Source of the DNA: JAFAYN01 sp963733105
Lineage (GTDB): Bacteria; Gemmatimonadota; Gemmatimonadetes; Longimicrobiales; Longimicrobiaceae
NCBI GenBank assembly: GCA_963733105.1
Contig: CAVTCB010000016.1
Coordinates: forward strand, 62,001 to 126,000
Direction of reading: 5' to 3'
Length of the DNA stretch: 64,000 nucleotides
Part shown: positions 45,670-55,800 of the stretch, piece by piece
How positions within the stretch are numbered: position 1 is the stretch's first letter
Layout: the number at the start of each line of letters is the position of its first letter
Program-made: the position numbers and the translations under genes
The notes under the pieces: model-generated
What the model was told of the DNA's origin: nothing
Databases searched by the model: none
The model's input: the letters and a program-made list of their open reading frames with translations, nothing else

Positions 45670-48213
45670 TTACGGGAGGAGGTCGACGGCGTACTTCGCC
45701 CCCAGGTAAGCCTCCACCAGGACGCGCTCCTCGTCGGTGAGGGCGCGGTCGTACACGATCACCTCGGCGATCTGTCCGGTGAAGTGGTTCTTCTCGAAGA
45801 ACTCGGCGCCCAGGTTGATCCGCCCGATGGTGCTGGCGGCGGTGCCGTAGGAGGCGACCGTCTGCGCGATGCTGTTGAGGTACATCTGGTGGCGCGGCTC
45901 CGACGGCTGGTGCACGGCGGCCAGGATCATCCACTCCTGTCCGGGGAGGACCGGGCCCGTGGCGGGCGTGCTCCCGGCGTAGTCCGCGCTCATGGCGGAG
46001 AAGTAGTTGCTGCTCCCGCTCCGGGAGATGCTGGCCGTGGCGTTGGTGCCCGTGGTCCCCAGGAACACCATGGTGTCGGAGTTCCCGGCGGGCTGGCTGG
46101 GGAAGGCGAACTGCCCCACCGCGAACACGGTGAACGGCGCCGCCAGCGCGGAGATCCCGCCGTAGATGAAGTCGTCGATCCCGTCGAACGCGACGGCGGG
46201 CCTCCCGGCGACGGCGGGCTTGACGAAGGTCGGCTGACGGGAGACGGTGGCCTGCGAGAGGTGGCCGTCGGTGGGGCTCAGGTCGGGCCAGAGCGCCACC
46301 CGCGCGCCGCTCTCCAGGGCGAGCTGCCCGGCGTCGTACCACGCGCGCAGCCCCGGGACGTCGACGGGCTGCGCCTGCTGGACGGGGATGTCGTACTTGT
46401 CGCTCAGGTACTGCTCCACCCGCTTGCGCTCCACGACGTTCAGGACGCGGTTGTAGATGAGGACCTCGGCGACGTCGCCGCCGAAGAACTCGGGCGTGGC
46501 CAGGTTGCGGTAGTGCCCCAGCTGCCCGAAGGTGAACACGGTGGACGAGGGCGTGCGCGCCAGGGTGACCCCGTTCCCCCGCAGCGACGCGTGGGTCCCG
46601 TCCGTGGAGAGCTGGAAGATGCGGAACCCGCTGTCGGGGACGTTGGCCATGCTGTTCACCAGCTGGGCGCCGCCGGTGGTGGAGGCGTAGATCTGGTGGC
46701 TGGTCCGCACCCGGATCGCCTCGTCGGCGGTGAGCCCGCCCATCACCACCATGTCGTCGCCGGTGAAGGCGTAGTTCCCCACCACCAGGAAGACGTCCTT
46801 GGCGTCCATCTCCGTCGCGAGGCTCAGGACGTCGTCGTCCCCGTCGAAGCGGACCGCGGCGCGCCCGCCGGCCACGCCGGCGCGGAAGGTGGGCTGCTTG
46901 AGCGCGGTGGCCTGCGTCAGGTTGGCCCCGGTGCCGATGCGGTCGGGCCAGGACGCCACCGGCGTCCCGTCCGCCAGGTTGAGGCCGCCGGCGTCGAACC
47001 ACGCCAGCACGCCGCTGAGGGAGGAGGGGTCGACGAGGTTGATGCCGTACTTGGCCATGAAGTACCGGTCCCAGCTCTTGTCGTACGTGGCCCCGCCCAC
47101 CACCAGCACCTCGGCGATGTCCCCGCTCCAGAACTGCGCGTTCGCGACCGGGTCGCCGCCCAGGTGGAGCCCGTCCGTGAAGGCGGACATCGCGGCCGGT
47201 CCGCTGCCGACCAGCCGGTTCTGCAGGTACACGCTCTCGGCCGTCCCCGTCTGGAGCAGCGAGACGAGCTGGAACCCTCCCGGCCGCACGTACGCGTCGG
47301 AGCCGTGCGCGACCTCGGTGCCCCAGGCGGTCCCGTTCCCGTAGCGGGTGGAGAGATGGCCGAAGGCGTTGGTCCCCAGCGACAGGTTGGCGTTGTTCCC
47401 CACCAGCCGCTGCGCGCCGGTCCCCGTGCCGCGCGCCACCACGACGAAGATGGTGGCGGTGGTCACCGCCAGGGTGGAGTTGACCAGCACGTCGTCGATC
47501 CCGTCGAAGCGGACCACCGGGCGCCCCGCCACGCCGCTGCGCCGGAAGACGGGCCGCCGGGCCAGGTCGCTCTGCGTGAAGTGGTGGTTCATCCCCCCGG
47601 CGTCGTACCAGGTGTGCACCGGGGAGCCGTCGGCGAGCGGGATGCGGGCGGCGTCCAGCCAGAGCAGGACCGTGCTGTTGATGGGGCTCTTGGCCGCCGC
47701 GTTCAGGTATACCCCCACCTGGCGCTCCAGGGGGTCGTACCGCACGCCGATGTTGGCGTCGTCGGAGACGAACTTCAGGGCGGAGGCGCCGTCGGCGCGC
47801 AGCTGCGTGGCCCCCGCCCGGTCGGCGACGGACACGAAGGCGTCGTCCAGCTTCAGCGACTGCAGGCGGTTGATGTCGCGGGCGAAGACCGCGGAGCCGC
47901 GTCCCAGGTAGCTGACCTGGACCTCGCGCCCGTCGTCCGCCGGGTTGAACTCCACGGTCCCCGCCAGCCGGTCGCGCAGGTCGTAGCGGACCCGGAACTG
48001 GCCGGGGGCGGGGACTCCCGTGACCTCCGTGAAGTGGAGGTCTTCCGCGGCCGCGTAGACGTAGACGGACGCGCCGCCGGGGTTGTGCTGCCGTGGCACC
48101 TCGCGGAGCTGCACGAGCCCGCTCAGGTCCTCGCCGACGACGTGTCCCTCGTCGTCGACGTCGACCTCCTCCCCGTCGGCGCGTGCGTCGAACTTGGTAT
48201 GCCAGATTGCCAT
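45670..48213 (-). CDS. Phage fibre protein with three LamG-like domains
   Basis: The 847-residue protein has an N-terminal attachment domain (1-150) followed by three concanavalin A/LamG-like domains at about 150-375, 380-610 and 615-847. Each has the series W(Y/F)DAG, (P)TF or (P)VF..GVAGRPAVRFDGIDD, a central VVG strand, and an end FxG(D/Q)IAEVLIY(D/N)R followed by a helix with YLxxKY. Such domains bind glycans, so host-surface recognition is likely. It lies between another fibre gene and a smaller tail protein. The ribosome-binding site is weak. Confidence 0.8.
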   Translation of the reverse strand: MAIWHTKFDARADGEEVDVDDEGHVVGEDLSGLVQLREVPRQHNPGGASVYVYAAAEDLHFTEVTGVPAPGQFRVRYDLRDRLAGTVEFNPADDGREVQVSYLGRGSAVFARDINRLQSLKLDDAFVSVADRAGATQLRADGASALKFVSDDANIGVRYDPLERQVGVYLNAAAKSPINSTVLLWLDAARIPLADGSPVHTWYDAGGMNHHFTQSDLARRPVFRRSGVAGRPVVRFDGIDDVLVNSTLAVTTATIFVVVARGTGTGAQRLVGNNANLSLGTNAFGHLSTRYGNGTAWGTEVAHGSDAYVRPGGFQLVSLLQTGTAESVYLQNRLVGSGPAAMSAFTDGLHLGGDPVANAQFWSGDIAEVLVVGGATYDKSWDRYFMAKYGINLVDPSSLSGVLAWFDAGGLNLADGTPVASWPDRIGTGANLTQATALKQPTFRAGVAGGRAAVRFDGDDDVLSLATEMDAKDVFLVVGNYAFTGDDMVVMGGLTADEAIRVRTSHQIYASTTGGAQLVNSMANVPDSGFRIFQLSTDGTHASLRGNGVTLARTPSSTVFTFGQLGHYRNLATPEFFGGDVAEVLIYNRVLNVVERKRVEQYLSDKYDIPVQQAQPVDVPGLRAWYDAGQLALESGARVALWPDLSPTDGHLSQATVSRQPTFVKPAVAGRPAVAFDGIDDFIYGGISALAAPFTVFAVGQFAFPSQPAGNSDTMVFLGTTGTNATASISRSGSSNYFSAMSADYAGSTPATGPVLPGQEWMILAAVHQPSEPRHQMYLNSIAQTVASYGTAASTIGRINLGAEFFEKNHFTGQIAEVIVYDRALTDEERVLVEAYLGAKYAVDLLP

Positions 48214-48264
48214 GTGCTCAACGTGTGAGATTGGGTTCCATTGGGGGCCGGGCCGGGGAGGGAA

Positions 48265-48297
48265 GCGGCCCTCCCGGCCGTGGTCCGGGAGGGCCGC
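48265..48297. terminator. Hairpin after the tail protein gene at 48355
   Basis: GCGGCCCTCCCGG pairs exactly with CCGGGAGGGCCGC across seven bases. It lies between the small tail protein and the LamG fibre gene, so it may divide the late transcript; there is no U tract. Confidence 0.55.
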
Positions 48298-48354
48298 CCG
48301 CCTGTCCCCCGCCGGAGAGGGCGCGCCGGAGGCCGGCGCGCCCGCGGCCGTGCT

Positions 48355-48777
48355 TTAGCGGAGCTGGACCTTGAGGTCGTCCGCCTTGAAGCGGAACACG
48401 TCGCCGGTCTGGATGGTCTTGGGGGCGGTCAGCGCGCCGCCGAACAGCATGTTGCCCGCGGTCGCCGCGTCGAAGATCCCCACGAACCCGACGTTCCCCC
48501 AGTCGGCGGTGGCGTCGGCGAAGGTGATCTCCTGGACGTTGCGCACCTGGTGCCCGCCGCCGGCCTCGGTCTCGGGGGCCGACCAGTACGGCACGGTCGC
48601 GCCGTCGCCGAAGACCCGCTTCCGGGCGTAGGCGCCGCCCGTGACCTCGGTCCCCGTGCCCGTCTCGGAGGGGTCGGTGGTGAACAGGGCCACGTAGGTG
48701 GCCGGGGGCGCGAACGCCGTGGCGCGGAACAGGAGCTTCAGGAGGTTCTGCTCGGTGTAATCGCTCATTGCCGACAT
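48355..48777 (-). CDS. Phage tail fibre-like protein, 140 residues
   Basis: The protein matches a common small phage tail family: a start NLLKLLFRATAFAPPATYVALFTTDP, then TEVTGGAYARKRV, ITFADATADWGNVGFVGIFDA, GNMLFGGALTAPKTIQTGDVFRFKADDL. These proteins are found beside tail fibre genes and are probably minor tail or fibre-tip components. The ATG at 48777 follows GGAGACGAAGAC. It precedes the LamG fibre gene in the transcript. Confidence 0.85.
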   Translation of the reverse strand: MSAMSDYTEQNLLKLLFRATAFAPPATYVALFTTDPSETGTGTEVTGGAYARKRVFGDGATVPYWSAPETEAGGGHQVRNVQEITFADATADWGNVGFVGIFDAATAGNMLFGGALTAPKTIQTGDVFRFKADDLKVQLR

Positions 48778-48826
48778 GTCTTCGTCTCCGCTCTGTAAGT
48801 GTCGTGGTCGGTTGTTTTACGGTTCT

Positions 48827-49183
48827 TTATGCTTTCGCGCCGGGCCTGCCGTGCCCGGCGTCCTGCTCTTCCGCCCGCTGCCGGATCCGCGCGGCGACGT
48901 CCTCGTCCAGCCCGTGCCGGGCGACCGCCTCGTCCAGGAGCTCCCGGACCGCGGAGGGGGTCGCCCGGAACTTGTGCCCGAAGCAGTGCACGCAGTAGTC
49001 GCGGCGCCACACGGGGTGCTGCATCAGGGCCTCGACGTACGGGGGGAGCTCGTCGTCGTAGTAGCGGACTCCACCGGCTCCCCCGACCCGGCCCACCACG
49101 ACGTAGGCCACCAGCGGGCACTCCTCGTCGTCGTCGATCCGGCAGTCGCAGCAGTCGCAGCGATAGCTCACCCCCTGGGCCAT
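48827..49183 (-). CDS. Small zinc-ribbon-like phage protein
   Basis: The 118-residue protein has cysteine clusters CDCCDC at about 9-14, C near 22 and CVHC at about 64-67, likely a zinc-binding fold, followed by a helical, charged C-terminus. I recognise no family. It may bind nucleic acid or stabilise a tail component. It lies two bases after the preceding gene and is part of a run of three short cotranscribed genes. Confidence 0.65.
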   Translation of the reverse strand: MAQGVSYRCDCCDCRIDDDEECPLVAYVVVGRVGGAGGVRYYDDELPPYVEALMQHPVWRRDYCVHCFGHKFRATPSAVRELLDEAVARHGLDEDVAARIRQRAEEQDAGHGRPGAKA

Positions 49184-49184
49184 C

Positions 49185-49448
49185 TCACGCCTCCTCCGAG
49201 TCCAGCACCTCGGTGAGGACGACCCGGAAGCGGCGCGCCTGCCGCTCCTCGCGCGAGTTGGGGTAGGTGACCATGTCCTCGTCCTCGGCGAAGGCCAGGA
49301 GCAGGGTCACCAGGGCGACGCCGGTCTCCTTCTGGAGCCGCTTCTCCTGGCCCTCGATGACGATCCGCCCGCCGTCGAAGTCCTGGTTGATGTCGTTGGT
49401 GGTGACGCGCAGGATCGGGCCGCTGTCGAAAAGGGTCTTCTCGCTCAT
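49185..49448 (-). CDS. Short phage protein of unknown function, 87 residues
   Basis: A small acidic protein (MSEKTLFDSGPILRVTTNDI) predicted to be a beta-strand start followed by helices. GGAG lies before the ATG and six bases separate it from the gene upstream. I do not recognise it. The position after the giant tail-tip gene suggests a virion or assembly role. Confidence 0.65.
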   Translation of the reverse strand: MSEKTLFDSGPILRVTTNDINQDFDGGRIVIEGQEKRLQKETGVALVTLLLAFAEDEDMVTYPNSREERQARRFRVVLTEVLDSEEA

Positions 49449-49454
49449 CGTAGC

Positions 49455-49829
49455 TTACTCCGTAGGGATCTTGCGCCACGCCTGGAGCGCGGTCGCGTGG
49501 TTGTTCATGCGACGGACGGCTTCCGTCGTCATGTCGGCGATCTCGTCCTCGATCGTCGTGAGTCCTTCGGCCAGGAGGTCCACCTGGATGGTCTTGATCT
49601 TGGGGGGGCAGCTCACCGGGACCCCGTCCATGGTGACGGTGGACCCGTCCTCGGCGATCTCCCGGGCGGCCGCCTCGATGCAGATGAACCCCTGCTCCAG
49701 CGCTTCCCTCCGCTGTACGCGGACGGCCACCTTCCTCCCCGTGTCGAGCTGGAACGCGCGCTCGTTCTTCGCGAGCCCGGGCGGCGTCCGCTCCATCGCC
49801 TGCATGCTGAATGGCTTGTTCGCAGCCAT
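49455..49829 (-). CDS. Phage protein of unknown function, 124 residues
   Basis: A soluble protein with an N-terminal helix, a central beta region (TVTMDGVPVSCPPKIKTIQVD) and a C-terminal helical segment (LTTIEDEIADMTTEAVRRMN). The ATG follows CGGAGG seven bases before. No family is recognised. It is the first gene after the giant tail protein, from which it is separated by 36 bases. Confidence 0.65.
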   Translation of the reverse strand: MAANKPFSMQAMERTPPGLAKNERAFQLDTGRKVAVRVQRREALEQGFICIEAAAREIAEDGSTVTMDGVPVSCPPKIKTIQVDLLAEGLTTIEDEIADMTTEAVRRMNNHATALQAWRKIPTE

Positions 49830-49865
49830 GAATCCTCCGTGTTTCGTGAGGCGGCCACCCGCCGC

Positions 49866-52800
49866 CTACATGACTTCCTGCTTCCGCAGCAGGACGTTGT
49901 GGGTGTAGATCCGCGCGTTGGGACGCTCGCCGGCCGCGAACACCGCCCCGCCCAGGCTGAAGTGCACGACCCTGCCGGGTCCCACCTGCTCCACGTGCAG
50001 CGGCTCCCACTCCAGCACCCCGCCCACGTCGGTCAGGATCTCCGCGCCCTCGGCGGCGTCGGCGCGGACCGCGGTCCCGTCGCGCAGGGTGAGCGGGGTG
50101 CTCCACCCCACCACCAGCGAGGCCCCGCGGGGCGAGGTGAGCCGCACGCACAGGGTCTCGATCGGCCCGGACCGCCCCTGGATCGGCGCGCGCACCACCT
50201 GGTCCTCTCCGCCGATCCACACGTCGATCTCGTCGCCGGGCCTGGCGTCTCCCGCCACCAGGTCGTCCAGGAGGAAGGAGTCCTCGAGGACGCACCCGCC
50301 GCCGCCGCCGCCCCCCGTGGAGCCGGAAGCCGGGACGGTGGTGAAGCCGACGTAGTACTTGTTCGGGTCGTTGACCAGCTCGTCGAGGTTGAGGGTCCCG
50401 GAGTACTGTCCGTTGGACACGTAGTTGGGGATGGTGGCGAACACGTAGACCCTCTCCCCGACCCCCCAGTAGCCGGCGGTGCTCCCGGAGGGGAGCGACA
50501 CCGTGCCCCAGGCGAAGCGGATGCTGTGCGGCGCCACGTTGATGGTGACGTACCCGCCGGAGTTGCTCGACGTGATGGGTGAGCCGCCCCCCTCGATCGC
50601 GTACGTCCGGTTCGCCGCCATGACCGGGTAGACGCGGGTGTGGTCCCTGACCCGGGCGCTGTCGTCCAGCGCGATGTTTGCCTTTTCACCTCCCGATCTC
50701 TGGGCTTCCGTGGAGAAGCCGTGGTTGGAGTTGATGACCCGGAGGTCGCTGGTGGAGTTCTCGCTGATGCGGAACAGGTCGCCCGAGCCGATGTCGAGGC
50801 CTCCGCGCCGGACGGTGTGGACGCGCCCGTCCGTGTCGAGGTATCCCGCGGACGCCTTGCGCCAGACCGTGGAGGCGGCGGAGACGTCGTCGAGCGTGTT
50901 CTCCTGGCTGCGGAACAGGCCTCCCGCGGAGAGCCCCATCCCGTTGCGGAAGACCGAGTGGACGTAGCCCTCGGCCGTCAGGTAGTGGTAGGACGGCTTC
51001 CTCCAGGTGGTGGAAGCGGCGGAGACGTCGTCCAGGGTGTTCTCGCCGCTGCGGAACAGGCCTCCCGCGGAGAGCCCCGTCCCGTTGCGGAAGACGGAGT
51101 GGATGTAGCCCTCCGCCGTCAGGTAGTCGTAGGACGGCTTCCTCCAGGTGGTGGAGGCGGCGGAGACGTCGTCGAGGGTGTTCTCGCCGCTGCGGAACAG
51201 GAGCCCCGCGCCCACGGCGAGGGAGTTCCGGTAGACCGAGTGGACGTAGCCTTCGGTCGAGATGTAGCCGGCGGCCGGCTTGCGCCACACGGTGGAGGCG
51301 GCGGAAACGTCGTCCAGGGTGTTCTCGCCGCTGCGGAACAGGAGCCCCGTCCCGACCGCGAGCGAGTTCCGGTAGACCGAGTGGATGCGGCCCGAGGTGT
51401 CGAGGTACCCGGACCCCGCCTTGCGCCACGTGGTGGAGGCGGCGGAGACGTCGTCGAGAGTGTTCTCGGAGTTGCGGAACAGGCTCTCCGCACCCACGGC
51501 GAGGGTGTTCCGGTACAGCGAGTGGATGCGTCCGCTGGTGTCCAGGTACCCGGCCGCCGACTTGCGCCACACCGTGGAAGCGGCGGAGACGTCGTCCAGC
51601 GTGTTCTCCTGGCTGCGGAACAGGAGCCCCGCCCCGACCGCGAGCGAGTTGCGGTAGACCGACTGCACGTATCCTTCGGGCGTCAGGTACGCGGCGGCCG
51701 GCTTGCGCCACACGGTGGAGGCGGCGGAGACGTCGTCCAGGGTGTTCTCCTGGCTGCGGAACAGGAGCCCGGCCCCCACCGCCAGGGAGTTCCGGTAGAC
51801 CGAGTGGACGTACCCTTCGGTCGAGACGTAGCCGGCGGCCGGCTTCCTCCAGGTGGTGGAGGCGGCGGAGACGTCGTCGAGCGTGTTCTCCTGGTTGCGG
51901 AACAGGCTCTCCGCACCCACGGCGAGGGTGTTCCGGTACAGCGAGTGGATGCGTCCGCTGGTGTCCAGGTACCCGGCCGCCGACTTGCGCCAGAGCGTGG
52001 AGGCGGCGGAAACGTCGTCGAGCGTGTTCTCCTGGCTGCGGAACAGGTTCCCCGCTCCCACCGCGAGGGAGTTGCGGTAGACCGAGTGGATGTAGCCCTC
52101 GGTGGAGAGGTAGCCCGCGGCCGGCTTGCGCCACACGGTGGAGGCGGCGGAAACGTCGTCGAGCGAGTTCTCCTGGTTGCGGAACAGGCTTCCCGCCCCC
52201 ACCGCGACCGTGTTGCGGTACACGGAGGCCACCCGCCCCGTGTCCAGGTACGCGGCGTTGGTCCTGGCGTACTGCGGCGTGTCCGAGACGGCGTTGATGG
52301 TGTCCGCGTTGGTGCGGTACAGCGATCCCGCGGTGGAGCTGTTGACGTACGCCCCGTTCTCGATCCCGGCGCGGACGTAGCCGTTGTCCGCCAGCCCCGT
52401 GTGCGCCCTGGACCCGCCCAGCTTCTCCTGCGGGGTGGTCCGCTTGAAGGCGGTCCCCTCGGTGATCCCGTCCAGCGAGTCGGGCGCGCTCGGGCTCTCC
52501 TTGGCGAACATCTGGTTCACCGGGCGCGACCCGTGGTCGCGGACGGTCTCGTCCAGCCGCGTGTTGAGGATGCGGGACGCCGCCGTGTCCACCAGCGGGT
52601 TGAGCCCCGCCGCGTCGTACGTGGGGCGGGTGTTGCGCCGCGCCCCCGGCGTCCCGCTCATCCCCTCGCGGTCCTCCACCTCGCTGGTGGCGCGGTACGC
52701 CGCGCTCACCCCGTAGTTGACCCGGAGCTGGCTGCCGCGCTGGTCCTCGGGGTACTGGTCGTTCTCCATCCGCTGGTCGGGGTCCACCCGGCCGCCGGGG

Positions 52801-55800
52801 CCGAGCCCCAGGAAGAACGGGTAGATGGCGTACGTGTCGCGTCCCACGTTGCCGTCGGCGTCCCGGACCTCCAGGTACGCCATGTAGTCGATGGTCCGGT
52901 GCCGAATGGCCGTCTTCCGGACGGGCCCGGTCAGCGGCAGCCAGCTCCCCCAGCTCGGGTCCTCCCCGTACTCGTCCTGGGTGTAGCGGTACTCCAGCGG
53001 CCCGCGCCCCCCCTCCGCCAGCTCCCCCGTCAGGGTGAGCTGCACGCTCCGCAGGTTGCTGCTGCGCACGGCGATCTGCGCCGTCGGCGGGTTGGTGCCG
53101 ATGGTCGGGTTGACGAACACCTGCTCGACGGGCGCTTCGCCCCGGATCCCTCCGCCGCCGGGCTGGTTGTACGGGATCACCGCCCCGTACCACGTCTTGC
53201 CGCGGTCCGCCGCCGGAAGGAAGAGCGAGAAGGTGGCGCTGGCGAACGCCGGGTTCCCGTCCACCAGGTCGAGCACGGTCGTCTCGGGGGCGTGGAACTC
53301 CGGGTTGTCGGCCAGCTGGAACCTGGCGGACCGGCAGAAGGCGCCCGCGTGCGCGGTCAGGCTGAGCGTCCCCGAGCCGCCGTCCCACACCAGCGCCATG
53401 TTCTCCAGCCGGGGCTGCTCCCGCACCTGGAGCGCGATGGAGATCCACTCGCTCTCGATCCCGGACCGGCTCACCACCCGGGCGTACACCTGGCGGATCT
53501 GGTCCCGGAGCAGCGGCAGGCTGTTGAGCACCCGGGCGCTCAGCTGCCCCCAGTCGAACCAGTCGTTCTCGCCCACCTCGCTCCCGCTCGGCACGAAGCG
53601 CGGGGTGGGGGCGTCGCCGAGGCCGGACAGGGTCCAGATCTCTTCGTCCGGCCCGTAGCGGAACTGGAAGGTGATCTCCTCGTCCACCGGCGACGCCCCC
53701 ACCAGCCTGAGGTCGACCTCGTCCCGGAACACCGGGTCCAGCGCCACCTTGGCGTACACGCTGGGCGAGACCGCGGGGACCTCCACCGCGTCGCGGTGGG
53801 ACTGGCCCTCCAGTCCCGGAGCGTGCACGGGTCCGTTGTAGGGAGTGACCCGGCCGTGGATGCGGGTGCCGCGCGCGCCTCCCGGCAGGGGGAAGCGGCC
53901 CTCCACGTCGGCCCCGTCCGCCAGGGCCAGGTGGAGGGTGGGGACGGCGAGATCGAAGCTGCTCTCCGTCGAGATCTGGAAGCGGGCGCTGGCGCAGTGG
54001 GCGCCGCCGACCGCACGGAGCACCAGCTCGTCGGTGATCTCGTCCCACGAGAGGTCGATGCTCTCCAGCCAGGGCTGCTCCCGGCTGGGGAGCACCACCG
54101 GCATCCACGGGCTGGGGAGCTTGCTGTCCTTCCCCAGCACCCGGACGTAGATCTTCCGGACCTGGTCGCGGAGCAGCTCCAGGTCGTTGAAGCGCAGCGC
54201 GTTCGGCTGCCCGGGCGAGAAGAACTCGGCCCCGGAGGGCACGACGGTGCCGCTGGCGGCGTAGGCCAGGGTCTGGCTCTGCGTCACCGCCACCCACTTC
54301 CAGACGGCGGCGCCGGGCGCGTCGGTGTCCTTCATCTCCACGGACACCTGCTCGCCGACCGGCGAATAGACCCTGAGCGACACGTCCACGCGGTCGCGGC
54401 GCGTCGGGTCGACCGCCAGGAGGGGCTCGCAGGTGGGCGCGTTGGCCGACGGGCCGTGGAGCGGCCCGGAGAACTTGGTCGTGCTCCCGCCCGGGCCGCG
54501 GAACTCCACCCGGTACGTTCCCCGTCCCGCGCCCTCCTCCGGCTTGAACTGGGGCTCCGCCGTGCCGTCGTCCAGAGCGGTCCCGACGGTGTACTTCGCC
54601 ACGCCCCCGCCGGCGAGGTTGGGGAAGGTGCGCGTCTTACCGCCCGGGACGAAGACGGCGATCTCCGTCACGTCGTCGTCGTAGGTGCACACCAGCGCCG
54701 GGTCGACCCGGAAGTCGTCCGGGGTGACCGACCCGCCCGGGAGGGTGTCCCGGTCGGCGGCCGTGTTCGCCCACGAAGGGGGGCTCCCCAGCGCGTCGGT
54801 GAGCCTGGCCCACCAGTGGGTGGCGGACGACGTCGGGAGCGGGACGTCGTTGAGCGCGAGGTAGCTCTCGGGCCCGATGGTCCCCGGCGCCGCGAAGCGG
54901 TGCTGGAAGAGCCCCGCTCCGTTCAGGTTCAGCCGCGCGCTCGCCTGCCCCGGGTCGTCGCGGTAGATCTCCACGTCCACGGGGAAGGCCGCGGCGGGGC
55001 CGTCCACCCGCACGCGGAGGTCGGCCGTGTCCCCCGCCGCCGACACGGTGGCCCAGAGCACCCCGGTCACCGGGGAGCTCACCTCGTAGCGGTCCACGCG
55101 CACCTCTTCCGGAGCGCCCGCCACGCCGTCGGCGTTCTTCCCGAACACCCGGAACACGCGCTGCCCCGCCGTGCTGGCCTTCACGGTGAAGGTGCCGCGC
55201 TGCCCGGTGGCGAACTGCTTCTGGGGCAGCTCGGAGGGGGCCACCCAGACGGTCCCCACCTTCTCCTCGGCGTGCAGCGACGCGGTGTCGCCGTCCGCCG
55301 TGACGGCCACGATGGCCTGGTCGCGGTCGTAGGAGACCTGCGGCCGCCCTACGATCTCCGCCGCGCGGTCGCGGTCGAAGGTCTCGCTCCCGGGGCGGAG
55401 CGTGCTCCCGTCGATCAGCGTGACGACGGGCTCGATGAGCGAGTTGTGCTCCGCGTGGAGCTGCACCCGCTTGACGTAGACGCCTCCCGCGGGGGGCTCG
55501 TCCGCGGCGTGCGGCCCGGTCCGCGCGCCGCTCCCGTCCGTGACCATGAACCGCACCTGGGCCACCAGCGCGTCCGGGTCGGTGACGGTCAGGGTGAGCG
55601 TGCCGACGCCGCCGTCCTCCGACACCTCCACGGCGGTGCGGACCCGGTGCGCCGCCGCGGCGAGCAGGTGGGCGCTGGCGCGCACCGCCTCGCCGATGGT
55701 CCCGGTGGCGGCGGTGCCGCTCCACCCCGTGCGGGGCTCCACGTCCACGGTGATCCAGCGGCCGGGCGTCACCTGGACGGGGATGACCAGCGACCCCGCC

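Noticed and set aside
49866..50294. A complete splicing intein
   Set aside because: The residue after the terminal His-Asn is valine and only nine residues follow, so no C-extein nucleophile is present.
50814..52223. CRISPR array
   Set aside because: The 141-bp repeats are contiguous, coding and in frame with no unique spacers.
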